A program made the position numbers and the translations under genes. A stretch of 64,000 nucleotides of DNA, from the NCBI GenBank assembly GCA_023623175.1, contig JAMNXU010000013.1:67933-131932 (forward strand). The letters run 5' to 3'. Under the pieces are notes generated by a model. The model ran no database searches. It saw only the letters and a list, made by a program, of their open reading frames with translations, and was not told the origin of the DNA. This DNA comes from Bacillota bacterium. GTDB lineage: Bacteria; Bacillota; Clostridia; Acetivibrionales; JAMNXU01. This document shows, piece after piece, positions 1 through 9,078 of the stretch (position 1 is the stretch's first letter; every line of letters starts with the position of its first letter).

Positions 1-1
1 A

Positions 2-601
2 GGCAGAATACTAAAAAAGCTCTATCCCGGCGCCCGCGTTGTGTTCATATCTCCCTGCATCGCCAAAAAAGCCGAAATCAAGGAGCCGGAACTCAGGGGA
101 GCCATCGACTTTGTCATTAACTTCCGGGAACTGAAGGAGATATTTACCGCATTGAACATAAATCTCAGCGAACTTCCGAGCGATGAAAAGGACCAGGCTT
201 CCTTGGGAGGAAGAATATATGCAAGAACCGGGGGTGTAAGTTTTTCTGTCAAGACCGTGGTAAACCGCCTGGAACCCCAAAGGCTCGTCATGCTGAAAGC
301 CAGGAAAGTCGATGGGCCGCAAAACTGCAAGGCCGTCCTTGAAGATTTGTCCGGGGGCAGGGACATCAACGCCAACTTTATTGAAGGCATGGGCTGCATA
401 GGTGGATGCGTGGGCGGTCCGAGAACCATTATTGACACCGAAAAGGCAACGCGCGCCGTAAATGAATTTGGCGAGGATTCGCTGATAATGACTCCGTTCG
501 ACAACCTGAACGTCGTCAAAATACTGAAACAGCTCGGCATAAATTCCATCGAGGAGATAGTCGAAAACAACGGGGTCTTTGAAATACTTACAAGGGCATA
601 G
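2..601 (+). CDS. [FeFe]-hydrogenase-type protein, C-terminal part (partial)
   Basis: The reading frame is open from the left edge of the window, so the N-terminal ferredoxin part and first H-cluster motif are missing. The visible ~199 residues contain two H-cluster motifs of the iron-only hydrogenase large-subunit domain: SPCIAKKAE (like the PCxxKK motif) near the start and EGMGCIGGCVGGP near residue 130, whose cysteines ligate the iron-sulfur cluster. Family members make or oxidise H2, or act as hydrogenase-like sensors. The protein stops (TAG) about 60 residues after the last motif, with no PAS or phosphatase domain after it. Which hydrogenase group it belongs to cannot be decided from this fragment. 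Confidence 0.85.
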   Translation, partial: GRILKKLYPGARVVFISPCIAKKAEIKEPELRGAIDFVINFRELKEIFTALNINLSELPSDEKDQASLGGRIYARTGGVSFSVKTVVNRLEPQRLVMLKARKVDGPQNCKAVLEDLSGGRDINANFIEGMGCIGGCVGGPRTIIDTEKATRAVNEFGEDSLIMTPFDNLNVVKILKQLGINSIEEIVENNGVFEILTRA

Positions 602-895
602 TCTCCCGGTTTGCGCCTGCCAAATTTGCGATAAAAAATTGTTGTGTGTATAATTGTTTAAGTATGGCAATTCAAAAGAAAGTATTGCAGTGCGGATTAA
701 GGGTCGCAGTTTGTAATTGAAGTATTATAACGCTGTTGATGTATTGAGTATTACAACGCTATTGAAGTATCGCATGAAAATTAAGTACAGCAACGCAAAT
801 GAAGCAGGTAAAACAAATAAAAAGTCAAACAAAAACGCATTGCTGCAATATGAATTGATATTACCTGTTAAAAGAAATTACCGGGGAGATGTGAG

Positions 896-1393
896 ATGGC
901 AATACAGGAAGTAAGGGAATACTTCAAACAGTTTGACTTGGATGACAAAATCCTCGAGTTTGACGTTTCGAGTGCAACGGTGGAACTGGCGGCACAGGCC
1001 TTGAACTGCGAGCCGCAGCGAATTGCAAAAACGCTGTCTTTCAAGGTCGGCGACAGCTGCGTGCTGGTCGTCGCCGCGGGCGACGCAAAGATCGACAATG
1101 CAAAATTCAAGGCTGTCTTTAAGACAAAGGCAAAAATGTTAACTCCCAAAGAGGTGCCGGAACTCACCGGCCATCCCGTGGGAGGCGTTTGTCCCTTTGC
1201 GGTGAAGGACGGTGTCAAGGTTTACCTCGACATATCACTAAAACGATTCACCACGGTGTTCCCGGCATGTGGCAGCGCCAACAGTGCCATTGAGCTCACT
1301 CCCGGCGAACTGGAGAAATATTCGAACAGCCTGGGCTGGATCGATGTGTGCAAAAACTGGCAGGAAGCCGGGGAACAGGCCGGCAATTATTAA
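896..1393 (+). CDS. ybaK: YbaK/EbsC-family aminoacyl-tRNA deacylase
   Basis: A 165-residue protein matching the single-domain YbaK/ProX fold along its whole length. Family members hydrolyse mischarged aminoacyl-tRNAs such as Cys-tRNA(Pro) in the cytoplasm. Recognisable stretches are RIAKTLSFKVGD, the VAAGDAKIDNAKFK segment around residue 65, and the GGVCPFAVKDGVKVYLD region around residue 105, which carries the family's GG-hP substrate-pocket motif. The ATG at 896 follows a purine-rich GGGGAGATGTGAG. It is monocistronic, with a hairpin about 35 bp after the stop. The exact tRNA substrate is inferred from the family only. Confidence 0.9.
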   Translation: MAIQEVREYFKQFDLDDKILEFDVSSATVELAAQALNCEPQRIAKTLSFKVGDSCVLVVAAGDAKIDNAKFKAVFKTKAKMLTPKEVPELTGHPVGGVCPFAVKDGVKVYLDISLKRFTTVFPACGSANSAIELTPGELEKYSNSLGWIDVCKNWQEAGEQAGNY

Positions 1394-1427
1394 AACACAT
1401 TACATTATCAAAAACAGCAAATTAATG

Positions 1428-1461
1428 TACTGCGGCAAGAATATTGCTGCAGTATGTTTTT
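1428..1461 (+). terminator. Hairpin terminator after the ybaK-type gene
   Basis: TACTGCGGCAA and TTGCTGCAGTA form an 11-bp stem (one G-U pair) with a 5-nt loop, followed by TGTTTTTA. It lies 34 bp after the stop at 1393. Confidence 0.6.
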
Positions 1462-1497
1462 ACATTGCCGAAATATTTGTTCAAAACTTTCCCGGAT

Positions 1498-1662
1498 TTA
1501 TTTGCTCAAAATATAAGGTTTGGGACCGATGTCGGCACAGACCTTTACCTGCATTAACTGAACAATTACAAAAAGAGTCAGAAGAAAAAAGAGCGCCTTC
1601 TTGCCGGCTCCTGGATTTTCCATGGCACTGCGGCCCTTAATGTAAACCTTTTCTGTTTTCAT
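1498..1662 (-). pseudogene. Truncated start of a secreted/membrane protein (signal peptide plus ADIGPKP)
   Basis: The minus-strand frame encodes a lysine-containing N-terminus, the hydrophobic core ALFFLLTLFVIVQLMQV, and then CADIGPKPYILSK before a TAA stop. A signal peptide followed directly by ADIGPKP or ADMGPKP is, from memory, the start of a clostridial membrane-protein family of several hundred residues. Here nothing follows, and the DNA downstream on the minus strand is soon the ybaK terminator, so I read it as a 5' remnant. It could also be a real small secreted peptide; no good ribosome binding site is visible. Confidence 0.4.
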
Positions 1663-1775
1663 AAGACATTTTATCGCTTTCATTTAAATTAATGGCCTTC
1701 TAAGACTTCGCAGTATCGCCGTGTTATATGAAAATTTTTATTCCCGGAACCAGCCATTTTCAGGATGAATTATTC

Positions 1776-2945
1776 TCAGTACAGCTCCCTCTTCCAGACA
1801 CATCGGCCTTCGATATAGGTTGCTTCCACCCTGCCTTTCAGGGTGAATGGCTCTCCTCCGAGCACCACAAAATCAGCGTCCTTGCCGACCTCCAGGGACC
1901 CCACGCGATCCCGGATGCCAAGGGCTTCAGCAGGATAAAGCGTTATGGATTTCATTGCCTCTTCAAAAGGAAGTCCGTATTTATAGGCTATAGCGGCATA
2001 ATGCAGGAAATACCGGCAGTTCAAAAAGGGATGATCCGTTATGAGACAGACTTTTACTCCGGCTTTGTTCAATATTGCCGCATTTATGTTCGTAAGGCGG
2101 GCATTTTCCGTTTTCTGCGGCGCCGAAAGCCCCGGTCCTACCATCGCTGTCACTTTCTTTTTGCCAAGATATTCGGCTATGAGATGTCCTTCAGTGCAGT
2201 GTTCAATACTGTAGTCAATATCAAGCTCCTCGCACAGCCTTATGGCAGTCACAATATCATCCTGCCTGTGAGCATGAATCCTGAAAGGTATTTCTTTTTT
2301 CAGCACCTTCAGGCCGGACTCATATTTTAAATCTATGCAAAACGGCTCTCCCGAAACTTCCGCTTTTTCTTTCCTTTGACCATATTCCGCCGCTTCATAA
2401 AAATAATTCCTGATCAGCGAAGCTATACCCATTCTTGTAAATGGCGCCTGCTTCCTGTTCTGTCCGTGGTTCCTCTTGGGATTCTCGCCCAGCGCGCCTT
2501 TAAGCGCCGAGGGGTTTTTCAATGTCATTTCATCAATTATATTGCCATAAGTCTTGCATACGAATCCCAATCCGCCGATCGGGTTTGAAGAACCCGGAAG
2601 AATTTGAACAGTGGTTATTCCGCCTTCCCTTGCCGCTTCAAAGCTTGACTGGAGCGGGTTTGCCGATTCTATCGCCCTGATTTGAGGAGTAATCGGGTCA
2701 ACGGATTCATTCCCATCGTATGAAGATGGGCCTTCTCCGTCCCCCCAGATTCCTAGGTGGGAATGGCAGTCTATAAGCCCGGGAATAACTACTTTATCCG
2801 TCAGGTCCAGGATTTCAGCGTCATCGGGCGCGCTTATTTCCTTGCCGATTTCCTTTATCTTTCCGTCATCGCCGACAAGGATCATCCCTTCTTCCAGCAC
2901 GTCGCCAACAACGGGATAAATTTTTGCTCCCTTCAGCAGCAGCAT
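1776..2945 (-). CDS. Amidohydrolase family protein (imidazolonepropionase-like), copy 1
   Basis: A 389-residue metal-dependent hydrolase of the amidohydrolase superfamily. A small N-terminal beta-sandwich part (residues 1-55) is followed by the metal-binding HxH in GLIDCHSHLG (around residue 60), a conserved GALGENPKR (around 150), HAHRQDD (around 225), EHCTEGH (around 248), and TDHPF (around 302, metal/catalytic Asp). The C-terminus has the usual SLEVGKDADFVVL strand. These enzymes open cyclic amides or remove groups from C-N bonds. The substrate is unknown. It lies 24 bp after a paralogue (2970-4115) in the same direction, so the two are probably co-transcribed. Confidence 0.85.
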   Translation of the reverse strand: MLLLKGAKIYPVVGDVLEEGMILVGDDGKIKEIGKEISAPDDAEILDLTDKVVIPGLIDCHSHLGIWGDGEGPSSYDGNESVDPITPQIRAIESANPLQSSFEAAREGGITTVQILPGSSNPIGGLGFVCKTYGNIIDEMTLKNPSALKGALGENPKRNHGQNRKQAPFTRMGIASLIRNYFYEAAEYGQRKEKAEVSGEPFCIDLKYESGLKVLKKEIPFRIHAHRQDDIVTAIRLCEELDIDYSIEHCTEGHLIAEYLGKKKVTAMVGPGLSAPQKTENARLTNINAAILNKAGVKVCLITDHPFLNCRYFLHYAAIAYKYGLPFEEAMKSITLYPAEALGIRDRVGSLEVGKDADFVVLGGEPFTLKGRVEATYIEGRCVWKRELY

Positions 2946-2969
2946 TTTTCTACCTCCCCAGGTCGAGCA

Positions 2970-4115
2970 TCACCGTTTGTACACAATTTCGCCGTTAATG
3001 ATCGTAATATCAACAAAGGTTGTAAATTCAAACGGGTCATCGGACCAGATAACCAGGTCCGCATCCTTGCCTTTTTCCAGGGAACCTACCCTGTCATCAA
3101 TTCCCAGGTGCCTTGCAGCTTCCAGTGTAATTGCCCTCAAGGCGTCTTCGTGGCTCAAACCCCACTGTATGGCAATGGCCGCCGTAAGTATTATGTTTTT
3201 ACCGCTAATAACGGGGTGGTCAGTAATAAGGCAGAAAGGCACGCCTTCCCTGGCAAAATATACGGGAGTCCTGAAAGTCCCGTTACAGTTTTCCACCTTC
3301 AGATGCGGCGACAGCAGCGGCCCCAGTGCACAATGGGTGTCCTGCTCTTTCAGAAAATCAACAAGCATGTAGCCGTCGGTCACATGCTCCAGCACGAATT
3401 TTACATCAAACTCCCTGCATATCCTTACGGCTGTTACAATGTCGTCATGCCTGTGGCAATGGATAATCAACGGGATTTCCTTCTTTATGACCGGAATCAT
3501 GGCCTCGCATTCCCTGTCGGTTTTCAGGCCATTTTTTCCTCTGCTTTTTGCTTCCAGGTAATACTTTGTCCGCGTCAGCAAATCCCGTAAAACAGCGGCG
3601 TTTGCCATCCTGGTCGAAGGAGTTTTCTTCATTTCTCCGTAAACCCTTTTCGGGTTTTCACCAAGGGCAACTTTCATACCGACAGGATCCTTAATAACAG
3701 CTTCATCGACAATCGTTCCACAGCATTTAATGGCAATTCCCGTTCCGCCCACGACGTTGGCGCTGCCGGGAAAAACCCCGATGCTTGTGATTCCCGATTG
3801 CCTGAACATTTCAAAAGCTTCATCAAGCATGTTTATGCCGTCCCTGGCCCTGCACCATGGCGCAACCGGATTTCCTGCTTCATTGACGTCATTGCCCTCC
3901 CAGCCGATTCCCTGCTCATGCAGGCCGATATGGGTATGGGCATCTATAATACCCGGTGTCACGGTTCTCCCCCGGGCGTCGATAATCTGGCTGCAATAGT
4001 CGAGATTAACGTCTGTGCCAATATCAAAAATCTTGCCTTCAGAGATCACTATTTGCCCTTCATCAATAACTCCGTCCGATACCGTCTCGATGCGGGCGTT
4101 AACAATGCCCACCAT
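2970..4115 (-). CDS. Amidohydrolase family protein (imidazolonepropionase-like), copy 2
   Basis: A 381-residue paralogue of the next gene with the same order of motifs: HxH in IIDAHTHIGLHEQG (around residue 60), VALGENPKR, HCHRHDD (around 220), EHVTDGY, TDHPV (around 296) and LEKGKDADLVIW near the end. The two proteins share motifs and length but differ widely in between, so the duplication is old or they were paired for different substrates. It is the first gene of the pair. Cytoplasmic hydrolase; function beyond the superfamily cannot be assigned. Confidence 0.85.
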   Translation of the reverse strand: MVGIVNARIETVSDGVIDEGQIVISEGKIFDIGTDVNLDYCSQIIDARGRTVTPGIIDAHTHIGLHEQGIGWEGNDVNEAGNPVAPWCRARDGINMLDEAFEMFRQSGITSIGVFPGSANVVGGTGIAIKCCGTIVDEAVIKDPVGMKVALGENPKRVYGEMKKTPSTRMANAAVLRDLLTRTKYYLEAKSRGKNGLKTDRECEAMIPVIKKEIPLIIHCHRHDDIVTAVRICREFDVKFVLEHVTDGYMLVDFLKEQDTHCALGPLLSPHLKVENCNGTFRTPVYFAREGVPFCLITDHPVISGKNIILTAAIAIQWGLSHEDALRAITLEAARHLGIDDRVGSLEKGKDADLVIWSDDPFEFTTFVDITIINGEIVYKR

Positions 4116-4325
4116 TTCGGACCCCTCCTTGTAAACGATTACAACCCGCCTGGTGTTACCATGAAACTTGATGTTAAGATGTTAATATAAATTGAGTATA
4201 TACGTTATATTGAGTATATATGATTCAAGCTGCTGATTCAAGTTAAGCCCTTTCTGCCTTTTTCGCATTATTGGGGATACGCCCGGTTTATAATACCACG
4301 AGTTTTTGAGAACCATCCCCAAGTT

Positions 4326-4361
4326 AAAAAAAGCAGGAAGTCCTGTAAATTGACTTCCTGC
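4326..4361 (-). terminator. Rho-independent terminator of the oxaloacetate decarboxylase operon
   Basis: On the minus strand GCAGGAAGTC, a 9-nt loop and GACTTCCTGC form a perfect 10-bp stem followed by seven T. It lies 22 bp after the stop of the oadB gene. Confidence 0.9.
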
Positions 4362-4382
4362 TTCATAATAAACCTATAATTT

Positions 4383-5531
4383 TTAGCCAAACAACGCCAG
4401 CAGGATACCTGCCGCCACCGCAGAACCAATTACGCCTGCCACGTTGGGACCCATCGCATGCATAAGGAGGTAGTTGGATTTATTAGCCTTCTGCCCTTCA
4501 ATCTGGGAAACCCTTGCAGCCATCGGAACAGCAGATACTCCGGCGGAACCTATCAGGGGATTGATTTTACCACCCGACAGCCAGCACATCAGCTTTCCTA
4601 TAAGCAGGCCGCCCACCGTGCTGAACATGAAAGCCAATAATCCAAGCCCAATTATCATCAGTGTCTGGAGCCTCAGGAACCTGTCAGCGACTGCCGTAGC
4701 TCCGACGGTCACTCCAAGGAATATTGTAACAATATTTATCAGGGCGTTTTGTGCTGTTTCTGAAAGCCTTTCAACAACCCCTGACTCCCTGAACAGGTTG
4801 CCCAGCATGAGCATTCCAATCAAGGGTGCAACGGAGGGAAGTAAAAGGATGCAAAAAACTGAAACAATAATGGGGAAGCATATTTTCTCGAGCTTGGACA
4901 CTTCCCTAAGCTGCTCCATCTTGATTTCCCTTTCCTTTTTTGTCGTAATCAAACGCATGAGCGGCGGCTGGATCATGGGTATCAGCGCCATGTATGAGTA
5001 TGCCGCTATCGCTATTGCAGGCAGCAGGTCCGGAGCAAGCCTTGTCGTCAGGTATATGGCGGTTGGTCCGTCAGCTCCTCCTATTATGCCAATGGATGAC
5101 GCCTCCTGGGGATCAAAGCCGAGCGCCGAAGCTATGATAAATGCGGCAAAAATCCCAAACTGCGCGCCGGCTCCCATAAACAGCGACGACGGCCGGGCAA
5201 TGAGGGGACCGAAATCCGTCATTGCGCCGATTCCGAGGAAAATCAGCGAAGGATAAATACCAAGTTTGACTCCCATGTATAAATAGTGCAGCAATCCCCC
5301 GGGTCCGGAAGAACCTTCCGCAGGCTCGTTCATAAGGCCAGACAATGGCAGGTTGACAAGCAGCATTCCGAACGCGATCGGCAACAGCAGCAACGGTTCG
5401 AACTTTTTAACAATGGCAAGATATATCAGGAAAAAAGCGACTCCTATCATTATGCATTCTTTCCAGGCAAGAGCGGCAAAACCGGAATCGCTCCAGATAG
5501 TTTTCAATGCATCAACAAACATTCCATTCAC
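4383..5531 (-). CDS. oadB: Sodium-translocating decarboxylase beta subunit
   Basis: A 382-residue polytopic membrane protein of the OadB/MmdB/GcdB family, which decarboxylates carboxybiotin and couples this to Na+ export. Typical stretches include GAMTDFGPLIARPSSLFMGAGAQ (residues about 100-125), the GIIGGADGPTAIYLT motif (about 147-161), and the C-terminal GSAGVSAVPMAARV and MGPNVAGVIGSAVAAG segments that line the ion path. It is last in a four-gene operon and starts 4 bp after the biotin carrier stop. The alpha subunit in the operon points to oxaloacetate as the substrate rather than methylmalonyl-CoA or glutaconyl-CoA. Confidence 0.93.
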   Translation of the reverse strand: MNGMFVDALKTIWSDSGFAALAWKECIMIGVAFFLIYLAIVKKFEPLLLLPIAFGMLLVNLPLSGLMNEPAEGSSGPGGLLHYLYMGVKLGIYPSLIFLGIGAMTDFGPLIARPSSLFMGAGAQFGIFAAFIIASALGFDPQEASSIGIIGGADGPTAIYLTTRLAPDLLPAIAIAAYSYMALIPMIQPPLMRLITTKKEREIKMEQLREVSKLEKICFPIIVSVFCILLLPSVAPLIGMLMLGNLFRESGVVERLSETAQNALINIVTIFLGVTVGATAVADRFLRLQTLMIIGLGLLAFMFSTVGGLLIGKLMCWLSGGKINPLIGSAGVSAVPMAARVSQIEGQKANKSNYLLMHAMGPNVAGVIGSAVAAGILLALFG

Positions 5532-5535
5532 CCCA

Positions 5536-5943
5536 CTATATAATTAAAGCCAGGACATCGCCGGTAGAAACGGATGAACCCTTGGAAACGTTGATCTGTT
5601 CAACCACCCCGTCGAATGGTGCTGTGACTTCATTTTCCATCTTCATGGCTTCCAGGATAAATACCACGTCTCCCTGGCTGACTTTCTGCCCTACAGACAC
5701 TTTAACATCCAGGATTGTACCGGGCATCGGCGCTGTCAGCGGTTTGCCTTTACCAGACGCCGCACTCTGTGCCTGTGTTGCCGGGGCAGCCGCCGGAGCG
5801 GGTGCAGCGGTCGGAGCGACAGCCGGGGCGGGTGCAGCTGCCGGGGCAGGCGCGGCAACTTCTTCGGTTTTTACTATGGTTGCCTGGCCTCTCTCGACCT
5901 CTACCTCGTATTTTTTATTATTTATGGTAACTATATATTTCAT
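5536..5943 (-). CDS. Biotin carboxyl carrier subunit of the decarboxylase
   Basis: A 135-residue biotin carrier. Residues 1-25 form a small N-terminal part ([19 protein letters not shown]), residues 30-65 a flexible Ala/Pro hinge, and residues 68-135 the biotinyl domain with EAMKMEN, whose second lysine carries biotin. The long Ala-Pro linker lets the biotin arm swing between the carboxyltransferase (alpha) and the membrane beta subunit. In many bacteria this domain is fused to OadA; here it is separate, as in glutaconyl-CoA and methylmalonyl-CoA decarboxylases. Confidence 0.93.
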   Translation of the reverse strand: MKYIVTINNKKYEVEVERGQATIVKTEEVAAPAPAAAPAPAVAPTAAPAPAAAPATQAQSAASGKGKPLTAPMPGTILDVKVSVGQKVSQGDVVFILEAMKMENEVTAPFDGVVEQINVSKGSSVSTGDVLALII

Positions 5944-6104
5944 GCTGTTTCCCCCTTACAAAACATTGTTGATTCTGCGAATGCTTTTTTAGTAATTGTC
6001 TACCTTTACGGGATCCGCTGACTTTGTGTGGACAGATTCCCTGTAATGCTTCTATGCAGCTTTTTCAATCCGTTACGCAGCCTTTCCAGGTCTTTGTCAT
6101 CCTT

Positions 6105-6440
6105 TTACAGGGCCTTTATTGACTTAAAGCTGAGTTCCGACAGCGGGATCTGTGACTCATGGCTCACAATGGCCATTATCATCGCGGCCGTTTTTTCATC
6201 GACGTCAATGAGTTTCACCTGGCCTGCAGAAATGCTTGCCACGCTTCCGATTTCGGAGGCCGCAGCAACTGCAGCCTGCATACCGGTCGCAACCTGTGCT
6301 GCTGTATTTTCGCTTTTTCTATTTTCAAAATGTTTCAACACCGTCGAGAGTATTTTTATCAATGCCCACAGAAAAGCCAGTACAAAAAAAACAATTGACA
6401 TGCTAAACAGAGTTACGACAAAACTTTCTAAAACAGACAT
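6105..6440 (-). CDS. oadG: OadG-like membrane subunit of the decarboxylase
   Basis: A 111-residue protein with one N-terminal transmembrane helix (residues 5-32) followed by a charged and Ala-rich cytoplasmic tail. This is the layout of the gamma/delta subunit that holds the decarboxylase complex together. The tail ends with an AAMIMAIVSHESQ segment seen in OadG-type proteins. It starts 13 bp after the oadA stop and is followed by a 161-bp gap before the biotin carrier. Assignment rests on position, size and topology more than on sequence. Confidence 0.8.
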   Translation of the reverse strand: MSVLESFVVTLFSMSIVFFVLAFLWALIKILSTVLKHFENRKSENTAAQVATGMQAAVAAASEIGSVASISAGQVKLIDVDEKTAAMIMAIVSHESQIPLSELSFKSIKAL

Positions 6441-6453
6441 CCGGAACCCCCCT

Positions 6454-7833
6454 CTAAACTTTCTCTATGGAATAAGCGACACTGACTGCCCTGCTCTCTT
6501 CCCTTTCCCTGAAGAACTTCTCCGCGATCTGAGGGAATGCAATGTATGAAAGAACGTCCTCATCGGATTTTGCAATGCCTTTGAGCTGTTCCTTCGTTTT
6601 TTCGAACTGGGGTTCAAGAGTATCGGCAAATCTTGTGGTAATAGGTTTTTCATCACCCAGTACCTTTTTAACGAGTTCAGGATTTATCTCACCGGGAGCC
6701 CTGCCGTATTCACCCTTCAGATATGCCCTTACTTCCTTGGTAACGCTCTTATATCTTTCTCCCGCCAAAACATTCAGCGTGGCCTGGACTCCGACCATCT
6801 GGCTCATGGGAGTTACAAGCGGCGGATACCCGAGGTCCTTTCTTACGCGCGGAATTTCTTCAAGAACCTCTTCAAGTCTGTCAATGGCGTTTTGGGCTTT
6901 CAACTGGGCAATAAGGTTTGAAAGCATTCCACCGGGTACCTGGTAAACCAGGGCGTCGGTTTCAATTCCCATGACGAATGCGTCCAGAAGCCCGGAATTT
7001 ATATATTTCGCCTTAACCGGCTTGAAATAGTCGTTGATCTTTTTCAGTATTTTTTCATCCAACCCGGTTTCATAGCCGGCCTGTTTCAATGCATAATTCA
7101 ATGTTTCCGTTGCAGGCTGCGATGTTCCGCCCCCAAACGACGATATCGCGCAATCTATACCGTCACAGCCCGCTTCTACGGCCTTGACATATGTGATCGG
7201 ACCGAGACCTGTCGTGGAGTGGGTGTGCAAAAATACCGGTATTTTAACGGTTTCTTTCAACGCCTTGACAAGATCGTAAGCTTCCTGGGGACCCATGATG
7301 CCAGCCATGTCCTTAATGCACAGCGAATGGACTCCCATGTTTTCCAGTTCCTTGCCCATTTTTGCGTAGTTTTCAAGATTGTGAATGGGGCTTGTAGTAT
7401 AGCAGATACATCCCTGGGCATGGGCTTTCCGCTTTATAACTTCATCCAGGGCCACCTGGATATTCCTGAAATCGTTCAAAGCGTCAAACAGCCTGAAAAT
7501 GTCCATGCCGTTGTCCACAGCATGGGCAACGAATTTTCTCACCACATCATCGGGATAATGCCTGTAGCCGAGAATGTTCTGACCTCTGAACAGCATCTGG
7601 AGAGGCGTCTTTTTAACCTTGTCCTTGATTTTTCTAAGTCTTTCCCAGGGATCTTCATTGAGATACCTGAGGCATGAATCGAAAGTTGCTCCGCCCCAGC
7701 ATTCGAGGGAATAGTATCCTGCTTCGTCCAGGGTTTCAAGGATACCTTCAAAATCCGAAAACGGCATCCTGGTAGCAACCAGCGATTGGTTGGCATCTCT
7801 CAGAACGGTTTCTGTTATGTGGATTTTTTTCAT
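6454..7833 (-). CDS. oadA: Oxaloacetate decarboxylase alpha subunit (carboxyltransferase, PycB/OadA type)
   Basis: A 459-residue protein with the HMG-CoA-lyase-like TIM-barrel at the N-terminus and a PYC/OadA C-terminal domain. Diagnostic features are TVLRDANQSLVATRM (residues 8-22, metal-binding Asp), ECWGGATFD (around 44), MLFRGQN, the CIKDMAG motif (carboxylated/active-site Lys in the family) and the HTHSTTG metal ligands around residue 205. It transfers CO2 from oxaloacetate to biotin. No C-terminal biotin domain is present; it is encoded separately downstream. First gene of the operon, with AAAGGAG 11 nt before the ATG. Confidence 0.93.
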   Translation of the reverse strand: MKKIHITETVLRDANQSLVATRMPFSDFEGILETLDEAGYYSLECWGGATFDSCLRYLNEDPWERLRKIKDKVKKTPLQMLFRGQNILGYRHYPDDVVRKFVAHAVDNGMDIFRLFDALNDFRNIQVALDEVIKRKAHAQGCICYTTSPIHNLENYAKMGKELENMGVHSLCIKDMAGIMGPQEAYDLVKALKETVKIPVFLHTHSTTGLGPITYVKAVEAGCDGIDCAISSFGGGTSQPATETLNYALKQAGYETGLDEKILKKINDYFKPVKAKYINSGLLDAFVMGIETDALVYQVPGGMLSNLIAQLKAQNAIDRLEEVLEEIPRVRKDLGYPPLVTPMSQMVGVQATLNVLAGERYKSVTKEVRAYLKGEYGRAPGEINPELVKKVLGDEKPITTRFADTLEPQFEKTKEQLKGIAKSDEDVLSYIAFPQIAEKFFREREESRAVSVAYSIEKV

Positions 7834-8568
7834 GATTGCTTCAACTCCTTTTTATCTTTCTTGCTTCCTTAATTTTATATTTATTGCACCTATTGATTTT
7901 TTTCGAATAAGTCACAACCCAAATAATTGAAATATTCCTTTGGATTTTAAATTTTTAATTTTTCATCTCATGAAAAAAGCAGAAAAGCTTTTTAAGTTTC
8001 CTGCCCAGAAACCAGGTTTCACAAACTTTCCAAATTCTTTTAAAACCCATCCATATGTTAATACCATTAAGTTCCCAAAAGCAAACAAAAAAATAATTTA
8101 CGAAATCTGAAATTAAGTCGCAATACATTTGCTATCCAGTAAGCAATCAACAACGATAAATGTAAAAACACAATTAAAATTTTAATATATTAACGTCTGA
8201 AAATCAAAAACAAATTATAAAAAAATTCAACCTTAAACTGTTAATATTTTAACATATATTATTGTTTTTGTAAACATCAAAGAAGCAAATCCATCGGTAT
8301 ACCACCATCATTGAGGCAAAATTCAGGCATAGCATAATCAGGATAAAATTCATGCGTTGTATCGCCCTGGCACAATTCAGGCATTGAGTTGCCAAGGTGA
8401 AATTCATGAATTGCATCGATCAGATAAAGGTCCGGCATTGCATCGCATATGTCAGCATTGCATACATAAATTCAAGCATCGCTGGAACTCCACACTGAAA
8501 GAATTCAGCATAAGCATAATAAAACAGGCTAATACTAAATTTAAAACAGTTAAAAAGGAGGAATGTTT
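7834..8568. other. Gene-free AT-rich spacer with a degenerate repeat
   Basis: No coding frame with a ribosome binding site is visible in these 735 bp. Positions 7860-8280 are very AT-rich and must hold the oadA promoter (leftward). From about 8310 to 8500 a loose repeat occurs, variants of AATTCAGGCAT and GCATTGCATC every 25-40 bp. No CIRCE element (TTAGCACTC and its inverted partner) was seen before the Hsp20 gene. Confidence 0.5.
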
Positions 8569-8997
8569 ATGAGCCTGGTTCCATGGAATCCATTCAGGGA
8601 AATAGACAATTTCAGCAGGGAAATGGAAAATTTCTTTGACCGGACGCCATTCAGCCTTTTCGGAAGAACAGCAACCCCCAGGGTCGATGTATATGAAACC
8701 GAGAAGGATGTTGTTGTAAAGGCTGAAATTCCCGGCGTTTCCAGGGAAGATTTAAATGTTTTTGTGGACGAGTACTCGGTCAGAATATCAGGACAAACGA
8801 AAAGAGACGCCGAGTTCAGGGATGAAAACATGTTCAGGTCCGAAAGATTCTACGGAAGCTTTTCAAGAACCGTCCCGCTGCCCGTCGAGGTCAAATCCGA
8901 CAAGGCCAGGGCGGAATATAAAGACGGCATACTGTCCGTTATAGTGCCAAAAGCCGAGACATCGCAAACAAGGGCCCGGAAAATCGACATACAGTAA
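8569..8997 (+). CDS. Hsp20/alpha-crystallin family small heat-shock protein
   Basis: A 142-residue holdase chaperone. The N-terminal MSLVPWNPFREIDNF is typical of bacterial class A small heat-shock proteins. The alpha-crystallin domain runs from about residue 40 (PRVDVYETEKDVVVKAEIPG) to 130, ending with AEYKDGILSVIVPK, where the A-x-x-x-n-G-v-L signature is clear. I use the ATG at 8569 because GGAGG (8557-8561) is 7 nt away from it but only 1 nt from the upstream ATG at 8563. Monocistronic, with its own terminator. Confidence 0.95.
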   Translation: MSLVPWNPFREIDNFSREMENFFDRTPFSLFGRTATPRVDVYETEKDVVVKAEIPGVSREDLNVFVDEYSVRISGQTKRDAEFRDENMFRSERFYGSFSRTVPLPVEVKSDKARAEYKDGILSVIVPKAETSQTRARKIDIQ

Positions 8998-9000
8998 CAG

Positions 9001-9031
9001 CGGGGACGATTACCGCCCCCGTATTTTTTTT
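9001..9031 (+). terminator. Rho-independent terminator of the Hsp20 gene
   Basis: CGGGG and CCCCG close a hairpin with an inner CG/CG pair and an ATTAC loop, followed by eight T (9024-9031), directly after the stop. Confidence 0.85.
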
Positions 9032-9078
9032 GTGCCGGTTTACAAAATAAAATGTCGGCATCCGACCCGGCTCGATTC

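Noticed and set aside
717-914. 65-residue plus-strand frame before the ybaK-type gene
   Set aside because: Very Lys/Asn-rich, no ribosome site, overlaps the next gene's start; it is probably random AT-rich sequence.
8310-8500. CRISPR-like spacing of GCATTGCATC units
   Set aside because: Repeats are too degenerate and unevenly spaced, and no cas gene is present.
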